Below are positions 47,405 through 55,944 of a DNA stretch of 64,000 nucleotides, in pieces; position 1 is the stretch's first letter; the number at the start of each line of letters is the position of its first letter. Position numbers and translations under genes: made by a program. The stretch covers positions 248,001 through 312,000 of the forward strand of contig NZ_JARVWW010000003.1 in the NCBI RefSeq assembly GCF_029846715.1, written 5' to 3'. The stretch is from Bradyrhizobium nivariense (GTDB lineage Bacteria; Pseudomonadota; Alphaproteobacteria; Rhizobiales; Xanthobacteraceae). The notes below the pieces were generated by a model, which saw only the letters and a list, made by a program, of their open reading frames with translations, did no database searches and was not told the origin of the DNA.

Positions 47405-48553
47405 ATGAATCGTCCTGACACTGGTCTGCCCAATCATTTCGAACTGCTCGCCACCGACGGCGCCGCGCGCACCGGGCGCCTGACCACGCCGCACGGCGTG
47501 GTGCGCACGCCCGCCTTCATGCCGGTCGGCACCGCCGGCGCGATGAAGGGCATGCACTGGCGCGAGGTGCGTGATGCCGGTGCCGACATCGTGCTCGGCA
47601 ACACCTATCATCTGATGCTGCGTCCCGGCGCAGAGCGGATCGCGGCGCTCGGCGGCTTGCAGAAATTCACCGGCTGGAACGGCCCGATGCTGACGGATTC
47701 CGGCGGCTTCCAGGTGATGTCGCTGGCGGATTTGCGCAAGGTCAGCGAGCACGCCGTGACGTTCCGTTCGCATATCGACGGCGCCAAGGTCGAGCTGTCG
47801 CCGGAGCGCTCGATCGAGGTGCAGCGTTTGCTTGGCTCCGACATCGCCATGCAGATGGACGAATGCGTGCGACTGCCCGCCGAGCGCGCCGACATCGACC
47901 GTGCGATGCAATTGTCGCTGCGCTGGGCCGAGCGAAGCAAGCGCGCCTTCGAGAGCGCGCCCGAGGGCTACATGCTGTTCGGCATCGTGCAGGGTGGCGA
48001 CATACCGCAGCTTCGCCATGCCAGCGCGCAAGGCCTCATCGAGATCGGTTTCCACGGCTATGCGATTGGCGGCCTGGCCGTCGGTGAGCCGCAGGCCGTG
48101 ATGCTGGCGATGATCGACGAGACCGCGCCGCTGCTGCCGAGGGAGCGGCCGCGCTATCTGATGGGCGTCGGCACGCCGGACGACATCCTCGAAGCGGTCA
48201 AGCGCGGCATCGACATGTTCGATTGCGTGATGCCGACGCGCAATGGCCGGCATGGCGTTGCCTTCACACGCTTCGGCCAGGTGAATTTGCGCAACGCGCG
48301 CCATGCCGACGATCCGCGTCCGCTTGACGAAGAGAGCTCCTGGCCGTCGGCGCGCAGCTACGCGCGCGCCTATTTGCACCATCTCGTCAAGGCGGGCGAG
48401 ACGCTGGGTGCGATGCTGCTGTCCGAGATCAATATCGCTTATTACCAGTTCCTGATGCAGGGCATCAGGGACGCGATCGCACAGGGAACGTTCGAGGAGT
48501 TCTACCAGCGTACGCGCGAGAACTGGGCGAGGGGCGACATCGCCCCGCGCTAG
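47405..48553 (+). CDS. tgt: tRNA-guanine transglycosylase lacking the zinc site
   Basis: 382 aa. Exchanges G34 of Asp/Asn/His/Tyr tRNAs for preQ1. Catalytic Asp98 is in [12 protein letters not shown] and the nucleophile Asp273 in [27 protein letters not shown] is the base-binding loop. The C-terminal zinc site is absent: residues 308-317 read [10 protein letters not shown] where the family has D-x-E-C-x-C-x-x-C-R, and the His of the LxxIHNxxYYQ motif is Ile342 (SEINIAYYQ). All four ligands are therefore gone together, yet RAYLHHL and the catalytic core are kept. ATG 47405 is chosen. The longer frame to 47369 is unlikely. Confidence 0.93.
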   Translation: MNRPDTGLPNHFELLATDGAARTGRLTTPHGVVRTPAFMPVGTAGAMKGMHWREVRDAGADIVLGNTYHLMLRPGAERIAALGGLQKFTGWNGPMLTDSGGFQVMSLADLRKVSEHAVTFRSHIDGAKVELSPERSIEVQRLLGSDIAMQMDECVRLPAERADIDRAMQLSLRWAERSKRAFESAPEGYMLFGIVQGGDIPQLRHASAQGLIEIGFHGYAIGGLAVGEPQAVMLAMIDETAPLLPRERPRYLMGVGTPDDILEAVKRGIDMFDCVMPTRNGRHGVAFTRFGQVNLRNARHADDPRPLDEESSWPSARSYARAYLHHLVKAGETLGAMLLSEINIAYYQFLMQGIRDAIAQGTFEEFYQRTRENWARGDIAPR

Positions 48554-48568
48554 GTCAATTGCACAAGG

Positions 48569-48787
48569 TCAGTTGCAGAGGAAGCGCTGCTTGACGGCGT
48601 GCTTGGTCACGAAGCCGTAGCCGCAATTGTCGCAGGTCCAGAGATAGCTGATGACGTGGTCGGACACATACGCAGAAGCTTCGGCGGCGACCATGGAGTC
48701 GGCGCAGACGGGACAGGTGGGCAACGCGCTACAACGCGGATCGCCGTTGCGTGCGACGGTCGACAACACTTCAGCAACTGCTGACAT
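48569..48787 (-). CDS. Small zinc-ribbon-like protein
   Basis: 72 aa with four Cys in two pairs: CPVCADS and WTCDNCGYGF, the layout of a zinc ribbon (CxxC-x20-CxxC). A fifth and sixth Cys are at residues 19 and 71. No domain beyond that is recognised. It begins from ATG 48787 and converges with tgt. Similar short zinc-ribbon proteins are frequent in Bradyrhizobium. Confidence 0.65.
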   Translation of the reverse strand: MSAVAEVLSTVARNGDPRCSALPTCPVCADSMVAAEASAYVSDHVISYLWTCDNCGYGFVTKHAVKQRFLCN

Positions 48788-49011
48788 CGTGGTGACCTTC
48801 CTGCTTTGAGACGTAAGTCTAACATAAGCAGAATCAGTTGACGAGGTCGCAACACAAATGCGTTGGTTTTCTGATAATTAGCGCTCACGCGATTTTGCGA
48901 TGCAGCGTATTTAACATGTGCCGCAATGTCGCTTGCGTGTCGCCGCAAGCTGTCCGTAACTGCGCGAGAGCTGCAATAGAAGCGCAAATTTGTCGTCACA
49001 GGGAGTTCATC

Positions 49012-49989
49012 ATGGACGCATCGTCCACCACGGGTGCAGCGCACCAACCCGGTCGCGGCCGGATCTACGATTCGATCGTCGATGCTTTTGGCGACACGCC
49101 GATCGTCCGCCTGCGCCGGCTGCCGGGCATGCACGACGTGAACGCGACCATTTTGGCAAAACTTGAATATTTCAATCCCGCCGCAAGCGTGAAGGATCGC
49201 ATCGGCGCGGCCATGATCATCGCTATGGAAAAGGCCGGCATCGTCAAGCCCGACACCGTGCTGATCGAGCCAACCTCCGGCAATACCGGCATCGCGCTGG
49301 CCTTCGTCGCCGCCTCGCGCGGCTATAGGCTCAAGCTGGTCATGCCGGAGTCGATGTCGATCGAACGGCGCAAGATGCTGGCTTTTCTCGGCGCGGAGCT
49401 GGTGCTGACACCGGCCGCACAGGGCATGAAGGGCGCGATCGCGACGGCCGAAGAGCTGTTGAAGACGACGCCGAATTCGGTGATGCCGCAGCAGTTCAAG
49501 AACCTCGCCAATCCCGAGGTGCACCGCCGCACCACAGCGGAGGAGATCTGGAATGACACCGGCGGCAACATCGATGTCTTCGTCGCTGGCGTTGGCACCG
49601 GCGGCACCATCACTGGCGTCGGCCAGGTGCTCAAGCCGCGCAAGCCCTCGCTGCACGTGGTCGCGGTCGAGCCTGAGGAGAGCCCGGTACTGTCCGGCGG
49701 ACAGCACACGCCGCACAAGATCCAGGGCATCGGCGCAGGCTTCGTCCCTGACATCCTCGACCGCACCGTGATCGACGAAATCGTGAAGATCACCTCGACG
49801 ACGGCGATCGAGACCACGCGTGCGCTGGCGCGGCATGAAGGCATTCCGGGCGGCATCTCCTCGGGCGCTGCCATCGCGGCCGCGCTTCGGATCGGCAAAC
49901 GGCCGGAAGCTGCGGGAAAAACCATCCTGGCTATAGTGCCGTCCTTTTCCGAGCGGTATCTTTCGACGGCTCTGTTTGAGGGAATCTAG
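49012..49989 (+). CDS. cysK: Cysteine synthase A (O-acetylserine sulfhydrylase)
   Basis: 325 aa. Makes L-cysteine from O-acetylserine and sulfide. PLP Lys61 is in [10 protein letters not shown], the acetylserine loop is [11 protein letters not shown], and the phosphate loop is [23 protein letters not shown] is the usual closing motif. The C-terminus is FEGI, in line with the CysE-binding tail ending in Ile. AGGGAG before ATG 49012 sets the start; the open frame continues upstream without family similarity. Confidence 0.94.
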   Translation: MDASSTTGAAHQPGRGRIYDSIVDAFGDTPIVRLRRLPGMHDVNATILAKLEYFNPAASVKDRIGAAMIIAMEKAGIVKPDTVLIEPTSGNTGIALAFVAASRGYRLKLVMPESMSIERRKMLAFLGAELVLTPAAQGMKGAIATAEELLKTTPNSVMPQQFKNLANPEVHRRTTAEEIWNDTGGNIDVFVAGVGTGGTITGVGQVLKPRKPSLHVVAVEPEESPVLSGGQHTPHKIQGIGAGFVPDILDRTVIDEIVKITSTTAIETTRALARHEGIPGGISSGAAIAAALRIGKRPEAAGKTILAIVPSFSERYLSTALFEGI

Positions 49990-49992
49990 CAC

Positions 49993-50235
49993 ATGGCGGA
50001 TCAACCACCGAGGCGGCCGCGCACGCTTGGCGATGCCAGGACGGAGGCCGAGGCGGCGTTCAAGAAGGTGACGGCCAAGGTCGTCATAGCGCCGCCGAAG
50101 CAGAACGTGGCGCCGGGGATCAAGGAGCAGGTCACGCTGCGGATCGACCAGGACGTGCTGGCGTTCTTCCAGGAGGGCGGCCCCGGCTGGCAGGACCGCA
50201 TCAACGAGGCGCTGCGCAAGGCGGCGGGGAAGTAG
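49993..50235 (+). CDS. BrnA-like antitoxin, orphan
   Basis: 80 aa. A charged N-terminal half, then QVTLRIDQDVLAFFQEGGPGWQDRINEALRKAA, matching the BrnA ribbon-helix-helix pattern (R-I-D-x-D-V-L-x-F-F, then G-W-Q-x-R-I-N-x-x-L). BrnT, the usual toxin upstream of brnA, is absent: cysK lies 3 bp before it instead. It may be a recruited DNA-binding protein co-expressed with cysK, or a leftover of a toxin-antitoxin system. Confidence 0.75.
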   Translation: MADQPPRRPRTLGDARTEAEAAFKKVTAKVVIAPPKQNVAPGIKEQVTLRIDQDVLAFFQEGGPGWQDRINEALRKAAGK

Positions 50236-50243
50236 ACGCCAAA

Positions 50244-50355
50244 TCCTCATGGTGAGGAGGCGCGTCACGCCGTCTCGAATCATGAAGGCCCGGCTGAAGC
50301 CGCTCCGCCGTCATCCTTCGAGACGCTTGCCGCGCAAGCTCCTCAGGATGAGGGT
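50244..50355. repeat. Palindromic REP-like element after the BrnA-like gene
   Basis: CCTCATGGTGAGGAG ... CGTCTCGAATCATGAAGG on the left and TCATCCTTCGAGACG ... GCTCCTCAGGATGAGG on the right form an imperfect inverted repeat over about 110 bp. It shares CCTTCGAG and CTCAGGA words with the element at 42874. Confidence 0.65.
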
Positions 50356-50365
50356 TTGGGATCAA

Positions 50366-50392
50366 AAAAGCCCGGCGCGAGCCGGGCTTTTG
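50366..50392 (-). terminator. Intrinsic terminator of the caspase-like gene
   Basis: AAAGCCCGGC (50368-50377) and GCCGGGCTTT (50381-50390) with a GCG loop; the minus strand continues into TTTTTTGATCC. Ideal stem-loop terminator 20 bp after the stop of the gene at 50413. Confidence 0.85.
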
Positions 50393-50412
50393 TATTTCGT
50401 AACGCGCCAGTC

Positions 50413-51834
50413 TCAGCGGCGGAACATGCCGCCCATCATGCCGCCGACAACGCCGCCTACGAAGGCCGCGCCGGGATCGCCGCCGCCGCTGCGATTTTGT
50501 GCCGGAGCGCTCTGGGAGGGGGCGCTGGCACGCCGGGCCGGCTTCGCGCTGTCGTCGCTCGCCGTCGGCGTGGTCGCCACGATCTCGGAGAGCAGGGCCT
50601 TGTGCTGGAGCTTGTTGAGATAGCCGGTCGACGGATAGCCACGGGCCGCCTGCCAGCGCTTGAGCACCGTCCGGGTGTCCTCACTGAAGGCGCCGGTGAC
50701 CTTGGTGTCGAAGCCGAGCCCGGTCAGGCGGCGCTGCACGTCGCGGCGCTGGCCTTTGTCGAGGCCGATCTGGTCCTCGGTGAGCTGGCTGGCGTCGTCG
50801 GTGAAGGTCGCGGGATCGACACCGGCGTTGAGGTTGCGGGTCGTGGTCGACGGGCCGCTCTTGATCGCAGCGAGTCGTGCCAGCGCCAGCGCCTTGAACT
50901 GACCGTTCGGATAGGCGGAGAGGTAGGCGTTGAGCTCTTCCGGCTTGTTGCTCTCCTTCACCGAGCGCCAGTACTCGAGCTCGACGCCCTCCGAGCTGCC
51001 GGAGGTCGCAGCCGCAGGCACGCTGCCCGCCGCCGTCGGTGCCGCGTTGGCAATCTGGTTCGTCGGGGCCTGGTTGAGGTAGACGGCGCCGATCAGGTTG
51101 GTGTGGCCCCAGGGAAGCTGGCCCTTGTGGGTCTCTTCGTTGACCTGGGCGCGGACCGACGTCATCGCCTGCTGGATCTCGATGCCGGGCTTGGTGATGT
51201 TGTCGATCAGCGCGCGGGTGAACGGACTGTTGTTGCCTTCCTGGCCGTCGAGCGCGGTCTGGCCCGGGCCGGTGGCGAACGCGATCAGCGTGCCTTCGCC
51301 GGACTTCATCTCGGCAAGACCGCTCTGCACGTTGACGCTGCGGGTCGCGGAGTTGGACTTGATCTTGGCGGCAAAGGGATTGTCCCGGCAGGCGTCGAGG
51401 AAGACCAGCTTGACCTTCGCATCGCCCATGGTCTGGTCGAGCGTCAGGTCGATGTTGATGGCGGCGCCGAGCTTGACGTCCATCTCCGATTTGATGTCGG
51501 CGTCAACAGGCAGGAGATAGTTGGAGCCGCCGACGGCAATGCCGTGACCGGCATAATAGAACACCGCGACATCGGAGCCCTGCGCCTTGCGGCCGAAATC
51601 GAGCAGCTTCTCCGTCATCTGGTCGCGCGAGAGGTTCGAACCTTCGATCACCTCGAAGCCGACATTGCGCAGCGTCGCCGCCATTGCCTTGGCGTCGATC
51701 GGTGGGTTCGGCAATTGTGCGACGTTCTTGTAGGCGCCGTTGCCGACGACGAAGGCGACGCGGCGGTCGGCCTTTGCAGCGCTGACCGACAACGCCATGC
51801 ACATCAGCGAAGCGAGGAGGGTGAGAGTGCGCAT
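50413..51834 (-). CDS. Secreted caspase-like (C14) protein with peptidoglycan-binding domain
   Basis: 473 aa. Signal peptide MRTLTLLASLMCMALSVSAAKA. Caspase p20-like domain (about 24-265) with catalytic His97 in YYAGHGIAVGG and Cys149 in LDACRDNPF. A Pro/Ala linker, a YWRSVKESNKPEELNAYLSAYPNG helical segment, and then a PG_binding_1-like domain near 385-445 (GLGFDTKVTGAFSEDTRTVLKRWQ). A Gly/Met-rich tail ends in MGGMFRR. Activity is predicted as an Arg/Lys-specific cysteine protease in the envelope, not tested. ATG 51834 is the signal-peptide start. Confidence 0.9.
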   Translation of the reverse strand: MRTLTLLASLMCMALSVSAAKADRRVAFVVGNGAYKNVAQLPNPPIDAKAMAATLRNVGFEVIEGSNLSRDQMTEKLLDFGRKAQGSDVAVFYYAGHGIAVGGSNYLLPVDADIKSEMDVKLGAAINIDLTLDQTMGDAKVKLVFLDACRDNPFAAKIKSNSATRSVNVQSGLAEMKSGEGTLIAFATGPGQTALDGQEGNNSPFTRALIDNITKPGIEIQQAMTSVRAQVNEETHKGQLPWGHTNLIGAVYLNQAPTNQIANAAPTAAGSVPAAATSGSSEGVELEYWRSVKESNKPEELNAYLSAYPNGQFKALALARLAAIKSGPSTTTRNLNAGVDPATFTDDASQLTEDQIGLDKGQRRDVQRRLTGLGFDTKVTGAFSEDTRTVLKRWQAARGYPSTGYLNKLQHKALLSEIVATTPTASDDSAKPARRASAPSQSAPAQNRSGGGDPGAAFVGGVVGGMMGGMFRR

Positions 51835-52034
51835 CTGAAATCCCCAACAGAATCGAATAATGGGCGGCAACAAATTGGCGGCGAACTTACACGACGCGGC
51901 CGGTTTCGCGCTAGCAAAACGACCGTTCGCCCAACCCATTGCCTCGCGGCCGAATGTGCACGGTGGAATGCCCCTCCAACGTGATCCAAATCACGCTCGA
52001 CCGCTTTATTTGTCGCACGAGGCCGTGCGCGGGT

Positions 52035-52910
52035 TCACTGCGCGCGGGCCGGAATCGGGGCGGCCGGCTTCAGATTCAGCAGGTTGCCGAACAGGATCAG
52101 TGCCGCACCGAGCACGGTCCAGGCGTCGAGCCGCTCGGAATACAAGAGCCAGCCGGCAGTCGCGGTCAGCGGAACCCGCAGGAAGTCCATGGGAACCACC
52201 ACCGTCGCGTCGGCATAGCGCATCGCACTGGCGAGACAATAATGTGCGAACGTGCCGCAGACCGAGATCACCAAGACCCAACCCCAGACATGGGTAGGCG
52301 GCCAGGCCCAGACATAGAGCGTCGGCAGGAAGCCTGCGACCGACTGCACCACCAGCATCCAGAACAGGACCGCCAGCGCACTCTCGGTACGGGTGAGCGA
52401 TTTGACCAACGCCATGGACACGCCAAAGCCGACCGCCGCGCCGAGCGCCATCAACTGGCCCTGATTGATCTCGCCGGTCGCGGGCCGCACGATGACGATC
52501 ACGCCGACGAGGCCGAGCACGATGGCGGCGATCTTCCACGATGTCATGCGCTCGGACAGGAAGCTGGCGGCGAGAATCGCGGTCCAGATCGGCATCGTGA
52601 ACTCGATCGCCACCACTTGGCCGATTGGAATCAGCGTCAGCGCAAAGAACCAGCCGAGCTGCGAGACATAGTGGATCAGATTGCGCGCGATGTGCTGAGG
52701 CAGGCGCGTCGTCTTGAGCGTCCCGAAGCCGCCGGCGCGCCGGATCATCGGATAGAGCATGCAGAGGCCGAGCAGCGAGCGCACTTCCATCACCTGGAAG
52801 ACGTTCATCTCGCGCACAGCCTCGCGCCCCGCGACCGCCATCACCAACGTCAGTGACAGCCATCCGGTCATCCACAGTGCAGCCATCGTCTTGGACGGTG
52901 TCGTGGTCAT
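52035..52910 (-). CDS. EamA/DMT-family transporter
   Basis: 291 aa with ten predicted helices in two EamA repeats (first about 10-140, second about 155-285). GQVVAIEFTMPIWTAILAASFLSERMTSWKIAAIVLGLVGV is the typical first-repeat end in pieces, and ATVVVPMDFLRVPLTATAGWLLYSERLDAWTVLGAALILFG the second. Exporter of an unknown small metabolite. ATG 52910 has no strong ribosome-binding site. Divergent from the RidA gene. Confidence 0.88.
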   Translation of the reverse strand: MTTTPSKTMAALWMTGWLSLTLVMAVAGREAVREMNVFQVMEVRSLLGLCMLYPMIRRAGGFGTLKTTRLPQHIARNLIHYVSQLGWFFALTLIPIGQVVAIEFTMPIWTAILAASFLSERMTSWKIAAIVLGLVGVIVIVRPATGEINQGQLMALGAAVGFGVSMALVKSLTRTESALAVLFWMLVVQSVAGFLPTLYVWAWPPTHVWGWVLVISVCGTFAHYCLASAMRYADATVVVPMDFLRVPLTATAGWLLYSERLDAWTVLGAALILFGNLLNLKPAAPIPARAQ

Positions 52911-53060
52911 TGGGGCGGGATGCGGGGGCGAAATCTGAAGGGGTGGTCGGTATCGGCGACATCGCCGCCGTTTGCAACGGCCAAATCTGCGGATGCAGCG
53001 ATGCAGGGCGGCGTGCTAAGCCAACAGCGAACAAGGACAAAAAACGGAAGGGCTTCGCTC

Positions 53061-53459
53061 ATGCAGATCTTGCAGCCGGCCGAATGGAAAAAACCGCGCG
53101 GCTTTTCCCATGGTGTCGTGGTCGAGGGGCCGGGCCGCTGGGTGGTGCTGGCCGGGCAGACCGGCGGCGACGAGACCGGCAATTATGCGCCTGACATGGC
53201 GGCGCAGGTCGGAGTCGCGCTGAAGCGGATCATCCAGCTCCTGGGCGAGGCCGGTGCCGGCCCCGAGCATATCGTCCGCCTGACCTGGTACCTGACCAGC
53301 CGCAGCGAATATGAGACAGCCGGGGCCGGCATCGGCGCGGCCTGGAAGGAAACGCTGGGGCGCAATTTCCCGCCTTCGACCTTGCTTTACATCGGCGGTC
53401 TCGTGGACGACCGGGCCAAAGTCGAGATCGAGGTCACGGCGTTCGTGCCAGGCACATAA
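53061..53459 (+). CDS. RidA/YjgF/YER057c/UK114-family protein
   Basis: 132 aa. SHGVVVEGPGRWVVLAGQTGGDETGN and VRLTWYLTSRSEY with LGRNFPPSTLLYIGGL match the RidA trimer fold; the Arg in VRLTWY corresponds to the substrate Arg (family I-x-x-R/K-x-x-V). True RidA removes enamine/imine intermediates such as 2-aminoacrylate; this may be a RidA subgroup member. ATG 53061 is chosen; the frame opens from 52920 without family similarity. Confidence 0.87.
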   Translation: MQILQPAEWKKPRGFSHGVVVEGPGRWVVLAGQTGGDETGNYAPDMAAQVGVALKRIIQLLGEAGAGPEHIVRLTWYLTSRSEYETAGAGIGAAWKETLGRNFPPSTLLYIGGLVDDRAKVEIEVTAFVPGT

Positions 53460-53492
53460 AAAATCGACCCGGCGAGATCGCCGGGTCGATTG
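53458..53492. terminator. Bidirectional terminator between convergent genes
   Basis: AATCGACCCGGCGA (53462-53475) pairs perfectly with TCGCCGGGTCGATT (53478-53491). Six A residues precede it on the plus strand, giving a T run for transcripts of the minus-strand gene at 53512; it also lies one base after the RidA stop. Confidence 0.85.
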
Positions 53493-53511
53493 TAAATCTA
53501 CGCGGATCCGC

Positions 53512-54057
53512 TTAGCGCGACAGCGTGATGTTGGCGCCGCGGAACTGGCTGTCGGCGCGCATCGTGACGACTTGCTTGTTGCCGGACGTTTTCAGCGAGA
53601 TGTTGGCGTTGAAGCCGGCGGCGGAGGCGAGCAGCTCATAGTTTCCGCCGGCGCCGCGGCCCGAAAGGGAGCCGCTGATATTGCGGCTGGCCTCGGACCA
53701 GCTGCCCGCGATGGCGCTGCCTTCAGCCTTGACGCTGGCGCCGAGGTTGAACTTGTAGGCGTCGCTGGCGCAGGTCAGTGACAGCTCCAAGGTCGGTCCG
53801 ATCGGAGCGTATTTGGCCCGGCAGCGGATCCGCTCGGTCGAGCCGTCATCCAGGATGACAATGCCTGAACCGCTCCAGCTGCCGGCCAGCGGGGCGAACG
53901 GGCCGGACTGGGCCTTGCTCTCAGAGTTGGCAATCGCCGCCGCAAACAAAACCGCTGCCGCGATCAGTAGCCGCCGGCTTGGGACGCCGGTCCCAAATTG
54001 CTTATTGGCGCGATGCTTCCCACCGCCCGCTGCACGGTATGCCTGCAGATGCTCCAT
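53512..54057 (-). CDS. Secreted protein, function unknown (with the next gene, a possible pair)
   Basis: 181 aa from ATG 54057. A hydrophobic segment (LLIAAAVLFAAAIANSESKA, residues about 30-50) is a signal peptide preceded by an unusually long basic N-terminal region. The mature part starts SGPFAPLAGSWSGSGIVIL and repeats GS-x-S-GS strands with a Cys pair (IRCRA, LTCAS). It looks like a small lipocalin-like or beta-rich exported protein. The start overlaps the end of the upstream gene by 56 bp, so the true start could be later, but no ATG or GTG lies closer to the signal peptide. Confidence 0.65.
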   Translation of the reverse strand: MEHLQAYRAAGGGKHRANKQFGTGVPSRRLLIAAAVLFAAAIANSESKAQSGPFAPLAGSWSGSGIVILDDGSTERIRCRAKYAPIGPTLELSLTCASDAYKFNLGASVKAEGSAIAGSWSEASRNISGSLSGRGAGGNYELLASAAGFNANISLKTSGNKQVVTMRADSQFRGANITLSR

Positions 54058-54346
54058 TCCACTTCCCCGATCCGGCGTTGCCGCTGAGTTGACCGTTGGC
54101 ATATGCACCATTGATCGAAACTTTCACAAGACCCTCCCGGCCGATGGTGCCGGAAACGTTAGCGCCGGGAGCGGTGATCTTGCCGTCGGCAACCGTCAGC
54201 AAGGAGCTTGCGGTTGGCTCGCAGGAACCGCTCTTGGTGACGATGGTGACCTGCCAGTTGCCGTCATAGGGGGTCTGCGCGAAAGCGGGAGCGGCGAGGG
54301 TGATAACTGAAGCGGCACAGAACGCCGCAATGCGAGCAAAACGCAT
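54002..54346 (-). CDS. Small secreted beta-rich protein
   Basis: 114 aa with a signal peptide (MRFARIAAFCAASVITLAAPAFA, cut after AFA). The mature start QTPYDGNWQVTIVTKSGSCEP and INGAYANGQLSGNAGSGKWNGASAGIPCSGRWEASR suggest a small beta-barrel with one disulfide; it resembles other DUF-type Bradyrhizobium exported proteins. Its stop overlaps the next downstream reading frame on the same strand. Confidence 0.75.
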   Translation of the reverse strand: MRFARIAAFCAASVITLAAPAFAQTPYDGNWQVTIVTKSGSCEPTASSLLTVADGKITAPGANVSGTIGREGLVKVSINGAYANGQLSGNAGSGKWNGASAGIPCSGRWEASRQ

Positions 54347-54543
54347 GAATTCCGTCCTTGAATTTGTCTGATATGCTGACGTTTATTAGGACAAAATGTG
54401 ACGGAAATTTGTTGCAATGCCAAATCGAAAATTGTTCCTGTGGAAACAATGGTTTATTTGCGTTTCCGGCTGCAATTTTCGAAGCAGAATCAACGCCCCT
54501 TCACGTTAAGGGTAAACGTCAGGAGAGGGACTCAGGAAAGGGC

Positions 54544-55131
54544 TCAGGAAAGACTTGGCGCGGAGGTCGCGAACTGCTCGTCCTGAGTCTTGGACGGCAG
54601 CGCCTTATGGACCTTGGCATAGTCGATCACGTCGGCCAGCAATTTGAGCCCGAGCGGGGCGAGCGCGCGCTCCCACAACTCCCGCGCCGTCTCGCCCTTC
54701 TTGACGAAGCACCACTCCTGGGCGGCGATGGCGCCGGCGTCCATGCGGTCGGCAAGGTGATAGATCGTGCCGCCGGCGATCGGATCGCCTTCCTTGACGG
54801 TCCATTCCACTGCGGCCTTGCCGCGATGGCGCGGTAGCAGCGAGGGATGATAGCCGATCCCGCCCAGCTTCGCCGCGGCGAGCGCGTCCCTGCCGACCCG
54901 GGCGTGGCTGTGCGCGGTGACGATCAGATCGGTGTCGGGCGCGATCTCGGAGGCCACCACCAGCTTGGGATTGGCCTGGACCACGACGTCGATGCCCGCC
55001 GCTGTGGCTGTCGCGGCGAGGCGATCGTCGGCGTCGGCTACTACGATCCGCACGACCGGGACACCGTGCTCCCGGAGCATGTTCAGGGTGGTCACGCCGA
55101 AATGGCGGGAGCCGACGAGGGTAATGCGCAT
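54544..55131 (-). CDS. Formyltransferase-fold protein (Fmt/GART-like), catalytic Asn replaced
   Basis: 195 aa. RITLVGSRHFGVTTLNML is the Rossmann start, and GIGYHPSLLPRHRG with the His95 and ADRMDAGAI with the Asp131 correspond to the formyltransferase His/Asp pair. The catalytic Asn two residues before His is Gly93. The C-terminal domain of Fmt is absent, so the protein is a single N-domain like free-standing sugar or amino formyltransferases. With Asn missing, normal formyl transfer from 10-formyl-THF is doubtful. ATG 55131 is chosen. Confidence 0.8.
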   Translation of the reverse strand: MRITLVGSRHFGVTTLNMLREHGVPVVRIVVADADDRLAATATAAGIDVVVQANPKLVVASEIAPDTDLIVTAHSHARVGRDALAAAKLGGIGYHPSLLPRHRGKAAVEWTVKEGDPIAGGTIYHLADRMDAGAIAAQEWCFVKKGETARELWERALAPLGLKLLADVIDYAKVHKALPSKTQDEQFATSAPSLS

Positions 55132-55320
55132 GGGTGTCCGATCCGTCTCGCAACTGCGTCATCCCCGATAACACGTCCGGACGCCCTGTCACCACCCGCG
55201 CGGCGTTTACGCCGGTTATCAACAATGCACCGGGCGAGAGTGCCCGATAAATTCCGCGATTGCGGAGCCGGCCGGTCCGGTGCTTCCATGCGCACATGGC
55301 ACCGGCCTGGGAGCGAGCGC

Positions 55321-55608
55321 ATGCGGAGCGCGTGGTTTGTCCTTCTCGCGGCACTGATCGCGACCACTTCGGCGCGTGCCGGCGGACCGCCATATCCAGC
55401 GGTTCCGCCTGAGGTTGGGGTGGCGCCCTTCATCGGCCCGACCTGGGACACCTATCGCTGCGCGGAAGGACCGGTCGTCAATTTCTATCACGGCGCCTAT
55501 TACGGCGAGGAGCCCCCGGCACTCTATCGCGGCTACGCGTACCGGCCGTACTACCGCTACAGCGCCTACCGCAGGCTGCCGCGAACGTATTTTTGCGTGA
55601 CGGACTAG
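55321..55608 (+). CDS. Small secreted Tyr/Pro-rich protein
   Basis: 95 aa. Signal peptide MRSAWFVLLAALIATTSARA. The mature part is Gly/Pro/Tyr-rich (FYHGAYYGEEPPALYRGYAYR in pieces) with a Cys pair (YRCAEG, YFCVTD). Similar small YR-rich proteins occur in Bradyrhizobium and may be envelope-associated. ATG 55321 is the start closest to the signal peptide; ATG 55288 is also possible. Confidence 0.7.
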   Translation: MRSAWFVLLAALIATTSARAGGPPYPAVPPEVGVAPFIGPTWDTYRCAEGPVVNFYHGAYYGEEPPALYRGYAYRPYYRYSAYRRLPRTYFCVTD

Positions 55609-55944
55609 CGTTGCCGCAGAGCACCACCGAACGGCAAATCATCGATGCGACGGTTCCTATGTTTCATTTCGGACAGAAGGAATTCGCCTCGCCGTTAGTA
55701 TCTGGCCCTACCGGGGCTGGCGACATTTCATTCCGGATCCGTTTTCGAACCCGGCTTTGGCCGCTGGCATAGTTGCCAGCGGCTTTTTCATGCCGCGCAT
55801 CACGAAATCATCGAACAGTAACGCGTTCTCAACCAGCCTGGCGTATCGACGAATCCGTCGCGGATTTGTATTGCGTACCGCGACACCGAAATTGTCCCGC
55901 CGGCGTGGGTGCGCCGCGCGGGCTTTTTCGCCGGGACCGATTCC
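55609..55944. other. Intergenic region with a strong terminator
   Basis: 336 bp with no convincing protein gene. The plus-strand hairpin at 55760 ends transcription 150 bp after the preceding gene; the intervening segment is either its long 3' UTR or a separate small RNA. The second part to 55944 holds another GC-rich stem-like stretch (55905-55938) just before the next gene. Confidence 0.5.
55760..55788 (+). terminator. Strong intrinsic terminator
   Basis: GCCGCTGGC (55760-55768) pairs perfectly with GCCAGCGGC (55775-55783), loop ATAGTT, followed by TTTTT. It lies 152 bp after the stop of the gene at 55321 and 157 bp before the next start. Confidence 0.85.
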
